Assembly (NCBI GenBank): GCA_014529385.2 | Contig: CM043966.1 | Coordinates: 104,233,087 to 104,297,086, forward strand | Direction of reading: 5' to 3' | Length of the DNA stretch: 64,000 nucleotides | Source of the DNA: Adiantum capillus-veneris | Taxonomy: Eukaryota > Streptophyta > Polypodiopsida > Polypodiales > Pteridaceae | Shown: piece by piece, positions 36,421 to 47,095 of the stretch | Layout of the letters: each line of letters begins with the position of its first letter | How positions within the stretch are numbered: the first letter of the stretch is position 1 | Position numbers and translations under genes: made by a program | Notes under the pieces: generated by a model | What the model saw: only the letters and a program-made list of their open reading frames with translations | Told to the model about the DNA's origin: nothing | Databases searched by the model: none

Positions 36421-36747
36421 TGTTAAAAATGAACAAAGTTTTTGTCTTATAAGAATCTCTTTTTCTTTATTGTGCACAAAAAATGAAGTACTATGCATGC
36501 TTAGATCAAGTTTGCGGAGGTGACGTCTCCCAAACACCAAGTAGAGCTTGTCACTTTACTATGGAAGATTGATACAACTAATGTGCAGACATGGGTGCGG
36601 CAGCTTAGGCTCTCAAGCGCCAAATGGACTAGTCATCCATTTTGGAACGATGTCGTAAGATAACATAGGGATCCTCTACCCGCTACAAAAAGGACTAATG
36701 AATATGCTTTATCTTCCCTACCCCATAGTCGAGGACGACTATGATTT

Positions 36748-36761
36748 CAAGAGAGAGGTAA
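36748..36761 (+). promoter_or_regulatory. B polypurine tract
   Basis: AAGAGAGAGGTAA precedes the 3' LTR directly. Confidence 0.7.
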
Positions 36762-38300
36762 TGTCATAATAATCAGTATCTAATTCTCCTAAATGATTTT
36801 CTAATGTTGAACTGATCATTTAATATGGGGAAGTGCCAGGGGAGAAAAAGCTAGAATATTGGTTAAGCTAGCAGACCATCTGCAAAAGAGCTATGTGCAA
36901 CAATGGGCTCAAAAGACACTAAGGTTCAGCCCATTAAGACTTCCAAAATGCTAAGGTTCCAAAATTCAAAGGTTGTGTCCAAAGGTCAAACATTAGGGGA
37001 ATTGGATGCTTTGTGTGTGTCCCAAAAAGTCTTTGTCAAGCCCTACATAGGACGGGGCGAGCCCAAGAAGTAGGGGATGAGAGAGAAACACCCACACACA
37101 CTCACAAGCTTCATTTTTACACAAGGGGAAAGAGGGACACATATCAGCTCCCTACGCCAGATGCCCACAAGGTGTACTAAAATCCTATTGGATGGCCATG
37201 GAGGTGGACCAATGAGAATTAGGCTAGAGTAAATCTAGTTTAATTAATGTAAAAACACTTAATAAAATAATCAATAAGAATTAAGCTCTCTAGAAGACTA
37301 TTGGACAGTCTCCCAGGGACCAATGAGCATTCAACAGCCCAATGGTTTGCATGATACCTATTGGCCAGGAGGCAAAGGGGTCCAATGAGAGTTTAGTTGC
37401 ATTTATTAATTACCTAAATCTCTCACAAAAGGGGAAAGGGGGACACATGTCAAAAGGCTATCACTTATGCTGCTTAATTTCCATTAGCTAGGCCTGGGGA
37501 GGTCTAATTGGGATGTAGCATGAGCAATTAGCAAGGGGGGTCGACCAAGAGAGAGAGGGGGCTGATTTTTGGAAGGCATTATCACACACACACTCACACA
37601 ATCTCATGTGTGAAGCAAAGAAGACTCTCTCCTTCTCAAGCTTTAATGGAAAGCTTACCACCTACTCCAAGCTTGCGAGAAGGGAGGCCTACACCAACAA
37701 CTCTTGGCTTTGTGATGCAAATCCAACCAAGAGCCGAGCTTCAATGCATGCTCATCTCCTCTACCATGCTAATGAATAAGCTAAGTTATGCTAATATGAG
37801 TGATTATGTGAGGAGATGTACATATTTCTCGTAAGAATACTCCCTTTCCTCTCAATCTACTCTCATATCCCGCTAGCTCTCACCATCTTCGAAGGTGTGT
37901 GAGGTCTTGGGTCTGAGACCATGAGGGAATTGATGTTGTGTTTGATAAGTCTTTTTCTTAGTGCGTGAAGTTTCCATCTTCATTGCACTAGCTAGTATTG
38001 AAGGAATTACACAAGAAATTGTATTGTAAAATGTCTCTCTTGATCGGAGAAACTATAATACAAAGCCTTTTGGAGAGGGGACCGGCTCCGTGCAAATCCG
38101 TTCCTCAACTGTTGTCAATTGCTTAATTTCTCTCTCTTTTGAAGTATTTTTCATGCTATCTAACTAGGTGTTATGCTTTTTGTTGCTCTCCCCACCCAAG
38201 CACTGTTGTTATTCTCATTAGGAAGCTATTCTAATGAAATGCTCACTATGTTCATGCTATTTTCCACTACACACAAGTTACTATACCATTAAATGTTACA
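36762..38300 (+). repeat. B 3' LTR, 1539 bp
   Basis: Begins TGTCATAATAATC and ends AATGTTACA. It is collinear with 29830-31403. Confidence 0.9.
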
Positions 38301-38651
38301 TCACCTTTCTACCACCCAAGGTCATTCCAATTCCCTTTTGAGTAATTTGTCTTTGAGGACTCATGATTGTATAGTATGCCTAAGAATGAAACTTTGAAAT
38401 GAATAATGGATATTCTTAGTAAATCCCTTAGCCTAATTGACAATGATCGAGTTGCTCTCATGAATAGAAAGCACTTGAGCACGGTAGAGGGGGCTCTAGA
38501 TCATAGAAAATGAAGAGACTCTAGTGCTACATGTATGAAAAAAAAAGGCAAGGAAAAAACGGCATCATCAGTACTACACGGAGTTGGGCACATCCCACAC
38601 ATAGCTATTGAGATGCAAATTTCTTGATGAACAACACTTGGGCATGTTTAC
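38301..38651. repeat. repeat R, second part
   Basis: Similar to 49005-49070 and then to 49552-49800; it lacks the roughly 480 bp that the other copy carries at 49071-49551. It holds no recognisable gene. Element D begins at 38656. Confidence 0.65.
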
Positions 38652-38655
38652 ATGT
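38652..38655. repeat. target-site duplication of D (ATGT), left
   Basis: ATGT precedes the left LTR and follows the right LTR at 47092-47095. A fifth base does not match, so it is a 4-bp or decayed 5-bp duplication. Confidence 0.65.
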
Positions 38656-38914
38656 TGAGGCGGTCCGGGGCGGGCAACAAGAAGAGCAACCTCTAGACAC
38701 CCTTCAAGGCTCCCGTGCTGCTCAATGGGGCTGGGGCACAACACAACACAAACCAAAACAACAAACCCACAGCCAAATCCCAACTACACAACGGGCACCA
38801 CCTAGTTTAAGAGCGAACTAGGACGCAAAAGAGGAGAATCGTTAGAGCAACCCACAAACAAGCAAGGAATTTACACTAATCCTAACACCAATGGAACACT
38901 CTCACACACTAAAA

Positions 38915-38996
<82 letters not shown>

Positions 38997-41368
38997 TGCT
39001 CGGGCTGCTTTGAAACGTATCGGCAATGATCAAGCAAACACAACTATATATTTAAGAAAGAGAGAGAAAGGGGGAGGGGGTGCTTGTTGCATTAATACCT
39101 TCTTACAAATCTGTCATGACAAATCAAAGTGAGATTAGTATTTGTTCAACATAGCTTGCGTAAATTTCACCACAACACATCACAAGAAAAGCCACCCCAA
39201 TCACTGTCTTAAAGCCAGGGGAGTCCTCTCCACCCTGTCGCCCTCTTACAGTATGTGGGATTTATGGCTAGATTGATGACAACACCAGAGACAAGCTATC
39301 AAGAACTTAACAAAAAACACCAAGACACTTATGCATCATTGTTGTCCATTACTTCACGTTGGAAGGGAGACAAAGTATCCAAGCTTGGTCCAAATCCACC
39401 CTCCTTGATTCAGCAAATGTTGGGCTTACACTAGTAGGAGAAATGATAGATTTCCTACTCTCAATTGAATGATCACTCTCTCTCTTACAATGGCATAGAG
39501 TTTCCTTGCTAATCCCCTATTACAACACATGCACATGCATAAGACAATGAGCTTCCACTCAAGAGCTCCTTCTAGAGAGGTTGAGCTTGGCTTCTCAAGC
39601 TATAGCATAGTGCTCTTGCTTATGGCTCCCCCCTTTTGTGCTAGCTACACCCTCCTTTTATAGCAATTTTGAAGGCTAGGGTTACTCCTCTAACCATGGT
39701 TGGGTTAGATTTCAGCAATTTATCTAATTTCTTTTGCTTGGAATTATCAAGAAGTTGGTGGGGAAAGAGAGAGGAGAGAAATGGAGGTGATAGGACTTTT
39801 CATAGTGGGTTAGTGTTAGTAGAGTTAGTATTAATTTACAAATGGAATTGGATATTTACAATGGGAGTATCCATGTAGGATACAAATAAGGAAGAAAAAC
39901 TCTTAAGAGGTAAGAAAAGGTGGGTTTCTTACAAGGTTGATGCTCCAAGTGTCTTGAGTAGGGTAAATTTTGACGCTTATTGACGGTCCACTAGCTTTGA
40001 CGGTATATTTTTTCTCCACTCTTGACCTTCCTTGAGAGACAAGGTAATTGAAGCTGAGTAATCAACCACCATGATTCTGTCTTTTAAGAGAAGAGGCTGA
40101 ATTTTGTGGTTTTTTTGATAGATATGGGTAATTTGGAGGAGGAAAAATGAGACTAGGTGGTCAATTTTGGAATGGAATTGTGTGTGGGAGGTATGAGTTC
40201 ACCATGGTTTCTCTTATTCTTCAAGGTTGAGGAGAAGGTGAGTAGGGTGCAGAGAGGAGTGGTGAGAGAGGTGGGGATGATGAGTGGAGAAGTGTGTGTG
40301 AAAGAGGAAAATGATAAAGTGGAAGAGAGAGTGTGGCTGCATAGCATGGGAAAACTGGGGTCCACTAATAAAATCATAGCTCACAGCTCGTAGCTCAAAA
40401 AAATATGAAAACATTTGAGGCAAAAGTTCAGCCGACGAGCTACAACTTTTGTTTGTATCACCTTTTCAAATTCAGAGAGCAAGTGAACTTTAAAAATTCA
40501 GCAAAACCGACCGTTTTTTTCCACTGCACAAGGTCCTTGTGGGGTCCTTCTTTGGATGATTCTTTTGAATACCTCCAAGAGTGAGCCCTCCATAGTGCAT
40601 GTATGCATGCCACCTACCCTTGACCTTATTTGGTAGGTCTATAATTGAAGATATTGTTGAGATTATGATATAAGTGAATAGTACAACTAAGAAAATCAAA
40701 TATTGAGGGGTCTAAAAAATATGTACATGTCAAATATAAATAATATAAGTGGAAAAAATATAAAGGGGTCAAAAGAAATCTCCCTCATTATGAGGCTACC
40801 ATAAAAAGATAAATCTTCTTGGTGTTCTAATTTTTTAGAAAAAAACAAAGTAGATGTAGGAAGGGAAAAATCACAATAGTGAAAAAATATACACATAAAT
40901 AAAACTAGTTTTTTTGGATTTTTGTTGGGGTGGAGTTACACCAAAAATAAGAGAAGCTTGCATGAGATTATTTTTATATGGAATAAAGAGTATGCAAAAT
41001 GGTAAGAAAAATTGTGGTAATGGTGAGGCAATGTACAGAGCATAAATAACACACACCTAGGTAGAAATATTTAAATAAATACCAAAATAATTATGAAAAA
41101 ATCTTTTTATTTAGTCCCTATATACAATGCAATATTTACACACAAATGGGCCATAATATACTTATATTTCTTATTTTTTTATTTTTTTGGCTCAACTAGC
41201 CCAATGACTAGCTAATTGAGGGTTTTTTAAGAAGATATGGGAAAAGTCCCGTGACTCACGCACGCCTATGTACAATGAAATGGTAGGGATAGCCACAGTG
41301 TTTGGGTGATTTTGGTAGGGTGAGGTAACTCACTGTGGCAATTACAAAGAGCCGAAAAACGGCTATCA
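38656..41368 (-). repeat. D 3' LTR, 2713 bp
   Basis: TGAGGCGGTCC...GGCTATCA on the plus strand. It is collinear with 44400-47091; the length difference is explained by 20 bp of the GA run and one other base. Confidence 0.95.
38918..38993. repeat. (GA)38 microsatellite in the D 3' LTR
   Basis: 76 bp of uninterrupted GA. The other LTR has 56 bp at the same place. Confidence 0.97.
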
Positions 41369-41384
41369 TTAGCCCTCCCCCTGG
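41369..41384 (-). promoter_or_regulatory. D polypurine tract
   Basis: The minus strand reads CCAGGGGGAGGGCTAA immediately before the 3' LTR (TGATAGCC). Confidence 0.85.
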
Positions 41385-41396
41385 ATGATGATATAT

Positions 41397-43373
41397 TCAT
41401 GTACCATCATAGAGCATCTTTTCCAAAGAGAGTGCTTCAGAGTCCTTGACGAGATTTTTATTGTTTGGCCCCTCAGAATTTTGGCTAGAGTTACACTCAT
41501 GCTTCATGTAACAATACTTACATGAGACAACGGCCTTTGGATAGATCTTTGGTAGATCCTTTGGTAGAAGGCGACTCAAATAGGGCTTCAAGCGATACCC
41601 GTTTACCTTCCTGGAGTGCTCTTTACCATTCAAGTCCATAAGCTGATAGTAACTAGAATTGAAATCCTTCTTGACTATGTATGGCCCTTGCCATCTAGTT
41701 TCAAACTTGGCATCAAAACGATTGTCAAGTCGATTGTCATACCTTAGCACAAGCTCTCCTTCCTTGATGCCTTTGTCCTTCAGTTTCTTGTCGAGCTTCT
41801 CCTTTGTCTGTGTGGCTTTCCTCTTATAGCACTCGTATGTTGCTTCTCTTTTCCACTCAAGCTCAGCTAAGGTAAGAAGTCGATCCATCCATGCTTCTTG
41901 ATCATCTTGTGCTGATTTTCCATGAAGTCGCATTGTTGGAATGTTTAGTTCGATAGGCTGCAAAGCCTCTTGACCATAGACCAAGTGAAATGGTGTGAAC
42001 TCCGTGGCTTCCCTATATGTGGTTCGATATGCCCACAAGGCACCATCCAAGAAGTCATCCCATAATTTTGTCTTGTTTTGCACCATCTTTCTAATGATTC
42101 CTACAACGACACCATTAGCCTTCTCCACCAATCCATTTGACTGTGGGTAGTATGGTGTGCTATGACGATGTAGAATGTGAAGTTCTTCACAAACTTCTGT
42201 GAGCAAGCCCTTCCTAAACCCTGGACCATTATCAGAAACAATCTCCAAAGGTGTGCCAAATCTGCAACAAATGTGATTGTACACAAACTTGCTAATTGTC
42301 CTCTCATTCACTCTTGCCACACTTTGAGCTTCCACCCACCTAGTCATATAGTCTACAGCCACTAGAATGTAGAGTTTACCATTTTTTGTCCTAGGCAGAG
42401 GACCCATAGCATCAATGCCCCACTTTTCAAAGGGTCCATTTGCAAGCACTATTTGCCTCGGGCCATGCACCAACCTTCTATTTCCATTTATCTGACAAGT
42501 GTGACAGCTTTTACACCAATGTTGAACATCCACATGCAAACTTGGCCAAACATACCCCGAAAGCAAAATCTTCTTCACAGTTAATTCTTGGGCAAAATGA
42601 CCACCACATGCCTCTTCATGCAAACCTTTTAGAATGGCTGGAATTTCCTCTATAGTTGGTACTCTTCTGCACACTTGATCCTTCCCTCTTTGATAGAGGG
42701 AGCCTTCTAGGAAGAGATATGCGCTTGCCTTCTTCATGAGTCTCCTCTTCTGAGCTTTTGTGAAGTCTGGTGGAAACTCACCCTCCAAAATGTAGCCAAT
42801 GATGGGAGCCAATGACTCCAATCCCTGGTACCTCGGTTGCTTGACAGTTGCTGCCACCATGATGACCTGCACTTCTTTCTTTACACATGCAACGGCTTGT
42901 TGCGCAAGTAAATCAGCATCTTCATTTTGTTTCCTAGGAATATGATATAATTGCACCTCCTCAAATTGATTAAATAGCCTACGGATGGTATGAACTTTGG
43001 CCCTTAGTCTTTCATTTTTGCATGCCCAGATGCCTAAAATCTGCTTCACAATGAGAAGTGCATCCCCTTTTACCATGAGACGTTGTATACCATGGTCAAT
43101 GCATATTTTTAAACCATGAAGTAGTGTGTCATATTCTGCTTCATTGTTGCTAGCTGAACTTGGTAGATTGAACTTCTCTTTCATGACCACCTCTCCACTT
43201 GGGTTGAGCAACACTAGCCCTCCCCCTGCTTTTCCTGTGGCTCGACGAAAAGCTCCATCAAAGAACAAGGTAAAAGCATTAGGAATACTTTTTGGTGGTG
43301 GCAATGGTAGGGTCTTTACTTCAGGCACCTTAATCTTCTTTTCATGCACCCTATAAGTGAGAATCCCTGCCAA
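41397..43373 (-). CDS. D RNase H-integrase polyprotein, intact
   Basis: A 658-codon frame with no internal stop. RNase H (about residues 30-170) keeps all four acidic positions: FFDGAFRR, NNEAEYDTL, VKGDALLIV and NEDADLLA. The integrase follows: an HHCC zinc domain (HEEACGGHF...WCKSCHTC), then the catalytic core WGIDAMGPLP, IVSDNGPGF and YPQSNGLVE, with exactly 35 residues between the second Asp and the Glu. The C-terminal domain (RWQGPYIVKKDFNSSYYQLMDLNGKEH) and a non-conserved tail end it. The first codon is TTG, four codons after an in-frame TAG, so expression probably needs frameshifting from the upstream ORF, with which it overlaps by 23 bases. It would provide strand transfer for integration. 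Confidence 0.92.
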   Translation of the reverse strand: MAGILTYRVHEKKIKVPEVKTLPLPPPKSIPNAFTLFFDGAFRRATGKAGGGLVLLNPSGEVVMKEKFNLPSSASNNEAEYDTLLHGLKICIDHGIQRLMVKGDALLIVKQILGIWACKNERLRAKVHTIRRLFNQFEEVQLYHIPRKQNEDADLLAQQAVACVKKEVQVIMVAATVKQPRYQGLESLAPIIGYILEGEFPPDFTKAQKRRLMKKASAYLFLEGSLYQRGKDQVCRRVPTIEEIPAILKGLHEEACGGHFAQELTVKKILLSGYVWPSLHVDVQHWCKSCHTCQINGNRRLVHGPRQIVLANGPFEKWGIDAMGPLPRTKNGKLYILVAVDYMTRWVEAQSVARVNERTISKFVYNHICCRFGTPLEIVSDNGPGFRKGLLTEVCEELHILHRHSTPYYPQSNGLVEKANGVVVGIIRKMVQNKTKLWDDFLDGALWAYRTTYREATEFTPFHLVYGQEALQPIELNIPTMRLHGKSAQDDQEAWMDRLLTLAELEWKREATYECYKRKATQTKEKLDKKLKDKGIKEGELVLRYDNRLDNRFDAKFETRWQGPYIVKKDFNSSYYQLMDLNGKEHSRKVNGYRLKPYLSRLLPKDLPKIYPKAVVSCKYCYMKHECNSSQNSEGPNNKNLVKDSEALSLEKMLYDGT

Positions 43374-43806
43374 TTTCTTCTTCAGCTATCCAAGCTTCAA
43401 TGAGGTCTCGATTTGTTTGATCAAAACAAAAAGGTAGACTATTGATGAGCTCTAAGAAGGGTTGAAATTCTTCAAAGCTAAGGCGATAAACAGAAATCTC
43501 TAGAACTTCATTTTCTGGATCCAAAAGAGCAACCACGTCCCAAGTGATAAATTGCACTTGTTCTACAATTCCCAACGCACAAGCGGTTTGTATAAAAACT
43601 AGATCTTCATGCTCGTCGAAGGCCGTGAGAAAGTAGCAATTGACTAGGAGCTCCTTTCCTTCGAGTTCCACACAGTCGGAGTGAGGCAACCTTCTCACAA
43701 TTTCATAAAGAACATCCTCATCAAGTCCAATCAAGTTTGCAAGATTTAAAGACTCCACTTGTGCTACAAAATTCCTGGACAAAAACTCCTTAGGATTATG
43801 GTTAAA
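43351..43806 (-). CDS. D ORF2, unknown domain (paralogue of ORF1)
   Basis: The frame is open from a TGA just upstream of 43806 to 43351; it has no ATG at its start (TTG at 43782). About 143 residues, acidic. It shares with ORF1 the pattern VRRLPHS, FIQ..CAL, W.V, then RL(S/T)F.EF.P.L.LINSLPF.F and R(D/E)L. It has no zinc knuckle, protease or RT motif and no membrane segment. It overlaps the RNase H-integrase frame, which lies in the +1 phase. Function unknown; it may be a divergent gag-like or captured host domain. Confidence 0.6.
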   Translation of the reverse strand, partial: FNHNPKEFLSRNFVAQVESLNLANLIGLDEDVLYEIVRRLPHSDCVELEGKELLVNCYFLTAFDEHEDLVFIQTACALGIVEQVQFITWDVVALLDPENEVLEISVYRLSFEEFQPFLELINSLPFCFDQTNRDLIEAWIAEEEIGRDSHL

Positions 43807-43828
43807 TCATTCAAAAGCATAAAGAGAT

Positions 43829-44527
43829 TTACAATGTCTCTATGAACAAAGTGTCATAGAAAGTAGAGAAGGATGAGAATTTATACAAATTTGCAATCTT
43901 CTCTATGCTCTCTTTATTAAGACAAGCTCTGAATAGCTCCCTATCTCCTTTGTTGAAAGCGAAAGGAAGACTATTAATAAGACGCAAATGAGGGAAAAAT
44001 TCACCAAATGTGAGTCTATGAAGCATGAACTCTGGCCGCAAGTTTCCTGAAGAGTCTTCCTCAATGGTGAAATGCACTCGCCAAACGCCAAATTTCACTC
44101 TATTTACCAATCTTAGGGCACACACTAGTTGGATGAATGCGCGGTCTTCCTTAGTGCCCAACAACAAGAGGAAAATGGAATCCACGCGTAGGACCTTCCG
44201 TCTTAACTTCACCACCCTCTTGCTATGAGGGAGACGCCTTACTACTTGCTCCTGCAACTCAATTGGTAATAGAGCTAGATCTCTAAGGATTGAACTTTCA
44301 CTGCACACACATTCCCAGTTAGAACAAATGATCGTTTTTTTGTTTCTTGTAACAACTTGGACAAAGAAAAAACAAACATCCTCAGTGGGGGCACCAATTT
44401 GAGGTGGTCCGGGGCGGGCAACAAGAAGAGCAACCTCTAGACACCCTTCAAGGCTCCCGTGCTGCTCAATGGGGCTGGGGCACAACACAACACAAACCAA
44501 AACAACAAACCCACAGCCAAATCCCAA
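43829..44527 (-). CDS. D ORF1, unknown domain, runs through primer site into LTR
   Basis: A 232-codon frame. Residues 1-43 are encoded by the LTR (hydrophobic GCGFVVLVCVVLC stretch near the start), the next few by the primer-binding site, and residues about 80-205 form the domain shared with ORF2 (VVRRLPHSKR, FIQLVCAL, VKFGVWRV, HRLTFGEFFPHLRLINSLPF). After the LTR there is no Met before the domain, so either the LTR ATG at 44527 or splicing or a non-ATG start is used. It ends 22 bases before the ORF2 frame opens. No family recognised. Confidence 0.6.
   Translation of the reverse strand: MGFGCGFVVLVCVVLCPSPIEQHGSLEGCLEVALLVARPGPPQIGAPTEDVCFFFVQVVTRNKKTIICSNWECVCSESSILRDLALLPIELQEQVVRRLPHSKRVVKLRRKVLRVDSIFLLLLGTKEDRAFIQLVCALRLVNRVKFGVWRVHFTIEEDSSGNLRPEFMLHRLTFGEFFPHLRLINSLPFAFNKGDRELFRACLNKESIEKIANLYKFSSFSTFYDTLFIETL
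44380..44397 (-). promoter_or_regulatory. D primer-binding site
   Basis: The minus strand reads TTGGTGCCCCCACTGAGG two bases inside the 5' LTR. The tRNA is not assigned; it is not the initiator Met type used by the neighbouring elements. Confidence 0.65.
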
Positions 44528-44658
44528 CTACACAAGGGGCACCACCTAGTTTAAGAGCAAACTAGGGCGCAAAAGAGGAGAATCGTTAGAACAACCCACA
44601 AACAAGCAAGGAATTTACACTAACCCTAACACCAATGGAACACTCTCACACACTAAAA

Positions 44659-44720
<62 letters not shown>

Positions 44721-47091
44721 TGCTCGGGCTACTTTGAAACGTATCGGCAATGATCAAGCAAACACAACTATATATTTAAGAAAGAGAGAGAAAGGGGGAG
44801 GGGGTGCTTGTTGCATTAATACCTTCTTACAAATCTGTCATGACAAATCAAAGTGAGATTAGTATTTGTTCAACATAGCTTGCGTAAATTTCACCACAAC
44901 ACATCATAAGAAAAGCCACCCCAATCACTGTCTTAAAGCCAGGGGAGTCCTCTCCACCCTGTTGCCCTCTTACAGTATGTGGGATTTATGGCTAGATTGA
45001 TGACAACACCAGAGACAAGCTATCAAGAACTTAACAAAAAACACCAAGGCACTTACGCATCATTGTTGTCCATTACTTCACGTTGGAAGGGAGACAAAGT
45101 ATCCAAGCTTGGTCCAAATCCACCCTCCTTGATTCAACAAATGTTGGGCTTACACTAGTAGGAGAAATGATAGATTTCCTACTCTCAATTGAATGATCAC
45201 TCTCTCTCTTACAATGGCATAGAGTTTCCTTGCTAATCCCCTATTACAACACATGCACATGCATAAGACAATGAGCTTCCACTCAAGAGCTCCTTCTAGA
45301 GAGGTTGAGCTTGGCTTCTCAAGCTATAGCATAGTGCTCTTGCTTATGGCTCCCCCCTTTTGTGCTAGCTACACCCTCCTTTTATAGCAATTTTGAAGGC
45401 TAGGGTTACTCCTCTAACCATGGTTGGGTTAGATTTCAGCAATTTATCTAATTTCTTTTGCTTGGAATTATCAAGAAGTTGGTGGGGAAAGTGAGAGGAG
45501 AGAAATGGAGGTGATAGGGCTTTTCATAGTGGGTTAGTGTTAGTAGAGTTAGTATTAATTTACAAATGGAATTGGATATTTACAATGGGAGTATCTATGT
45601 AGGATACAAATAAGGAAGAAAAACTCTTAAGAGGTAAGAAAAGGTGGGTTTCTTACAAGGTTGATTCTCCAAGTGTCTTGAGTAGGGTCAATTTTGACGC
45701 TTGTTGACGGTCCACTAGCTTTGACGGTATATTTTTTCTCCACTCTTGACCTTCCTTGAGAGACAAGGTAATTGAAGCTGAGTAATCAACCACCATGATG
45801 CTATCTTTTAAGAGAAGAGGCTGAATTTTGTGGTTTTTTTGATAGATATGGGTAATTTGGAGGAGGAAAAATGAGACTAGGTGGTCAATTTTGGAATGGA
45901 ATTGTGTGTGGGAGGTATGAGTTCACCATGGTTTCTCTTATTCTTCAAGGTTAAGGAGAAGGTGAGTAGGGTGCAGAGAGGAGTGGTGAGAGAGGTGGGA
46001 TGATGAGTGGAGAAGTGTGTGTGAAAGAGGAAAATGATAAAGTGGAAGAGAGAGTGTGGCTGCATAGCATGGGAAAACTGGGGTCCACTAATAAAATCAT
46101 AGCTCACAGCTCGTAGCTCAAAAAAATATGAACAAATTTGAGGCAAAATTTCAGCCCACGAGCTACAACTTTTGTTTGTATCACCTTTTCAAATTCGGAG
46201 AGCAAGTGAACTTTAAAAATTCAGCAAAACCGACTGTTTTTTTCCACTGCACAAGGTCCTTGTGGGGTCCTTCTTTGGATGATTCTTTTGAATACCTCCA
46301 AGAGTGAGCCCTCCATAGTGCATGTATGCATGCCACCTACCCTTGACCTTATTTGGTAGGTCTATAATTGAAGATATTGTTGAGATTATGATATAAGTGA
46401 ATAGTACAACTAAGAAAATCAAATATTGAGGGGTCTAAAAAATATGTACATGTCAAATATAAATAATATAAGTGGAAAAAATATAAAGGGGTCAAAAGAA
46501 ATCTCCCTCATTATGAGGCTACCATAAAAAGATAAATCTTCTTGGTGTTCTAATTTTTTAGAAAAAAACAAAGTAGATGTAGGAAGGGAAAAATCACAAT
46601 AGTGAAAAAATATACACATAAATAAAACTAGTTTTTTTGGATTTTTGTTGGGGTGGAGTTACACCAAAAATAAGAGAAGCTTGCATGAGATTATTTTTAT
46701 ATGGAATAAAGAGTATGCAAAATGGTAAGAAAAATTGTGGTAATGGTGAGGCAATGTACAGAGCATAAATAACACACACCTAGGTAGAAATATTTAAATA
46801 AATACCAAAATAATTATGAAAAAATCTTTTTATTTAGGCCCTATATACAATGCAATATTTACACACAAATGGGCCATAATATACTTATATTTCTTATTTT
46901 TTTATTTTTTTGGCTCAACTAGCCCAATGACTAGCTAATTGAGGGTTTTTTAAGAAGATATGGGAAAAGTCCCGTGACTCACGCACGCCTATGTACAGTG
47001 AAATGGTAGGGATAGCCACAGTGTTTGGGTGATTTTGGTAGGGTGAGGTAACTCACTGTGGCAATTACAAAGAGCCGAAAAACGGCTATCA
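44400..47091 (-). repeat. D 5' LTR, 2692 bp
   Basis: TGAGGTGGTCC...GGCTATCA on the plus strand. I counted about 30 substitutions against the other LTR. Small frames repeated in both LTRs (for example 46213-46422 and 40490-40699) have no recognisable content. Confidence 0.95.
44662..44717. repeat. (GA)28 microsatellite in the D 5' LTR
   Basis: 56 bp of uninterrupted GA. Confidence 0.97.
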
Positions 47092-47095
47092 ATGT
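47092..47095. repeat. target-site duplication of D (ATGT), right
   Basis: Matches 38652-38655. Confidence 0.65.

Larger units (their letters stand above)
29830..38300 (+). mobile_element. complete Ty3/gypsy element B, 8.5 kb, chromovirus-like
   Basis: LTRs at 29830-31403 and 36762-38300, a primer site, a purine tract and a TCACC target duplication define it. The plus-strand order is gag, protease, RT, RNase H, integrase, then a chromodomain-like tail. Every domain is damaged. It belongs to the same family as C but not to H. Confidence 0.92.
38656..47091 (-). mobile_element. LTR element D, 8.4 kb: RNase H-integrase plus two unknown ORFs
   Basis: Two 2.7-kb LTRs that differ by about 1% flank only 3.0 kb. 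On the minus strand the interior reads primer site, two homologous ORFs of unknown family, one long RNase H-integrase frame, purine tract. Gag, protease and RT are absent. The integrase is of gypsy type and the RNase H is of the extra, archaeal-like kind seen next to integrase in Tat-lineage gypsy elements. D is the youngest-looking insertion here and must have used another element's RT and particle, or lost them very recently. Confidence 0.9.

Noticed and set aside
40490-41056. Three minus-strand ORFs repeated at 46213-46779
   Set aside because: They are inside both D LTRs, duplicated with them, AT-rich, and without any recognised motif.
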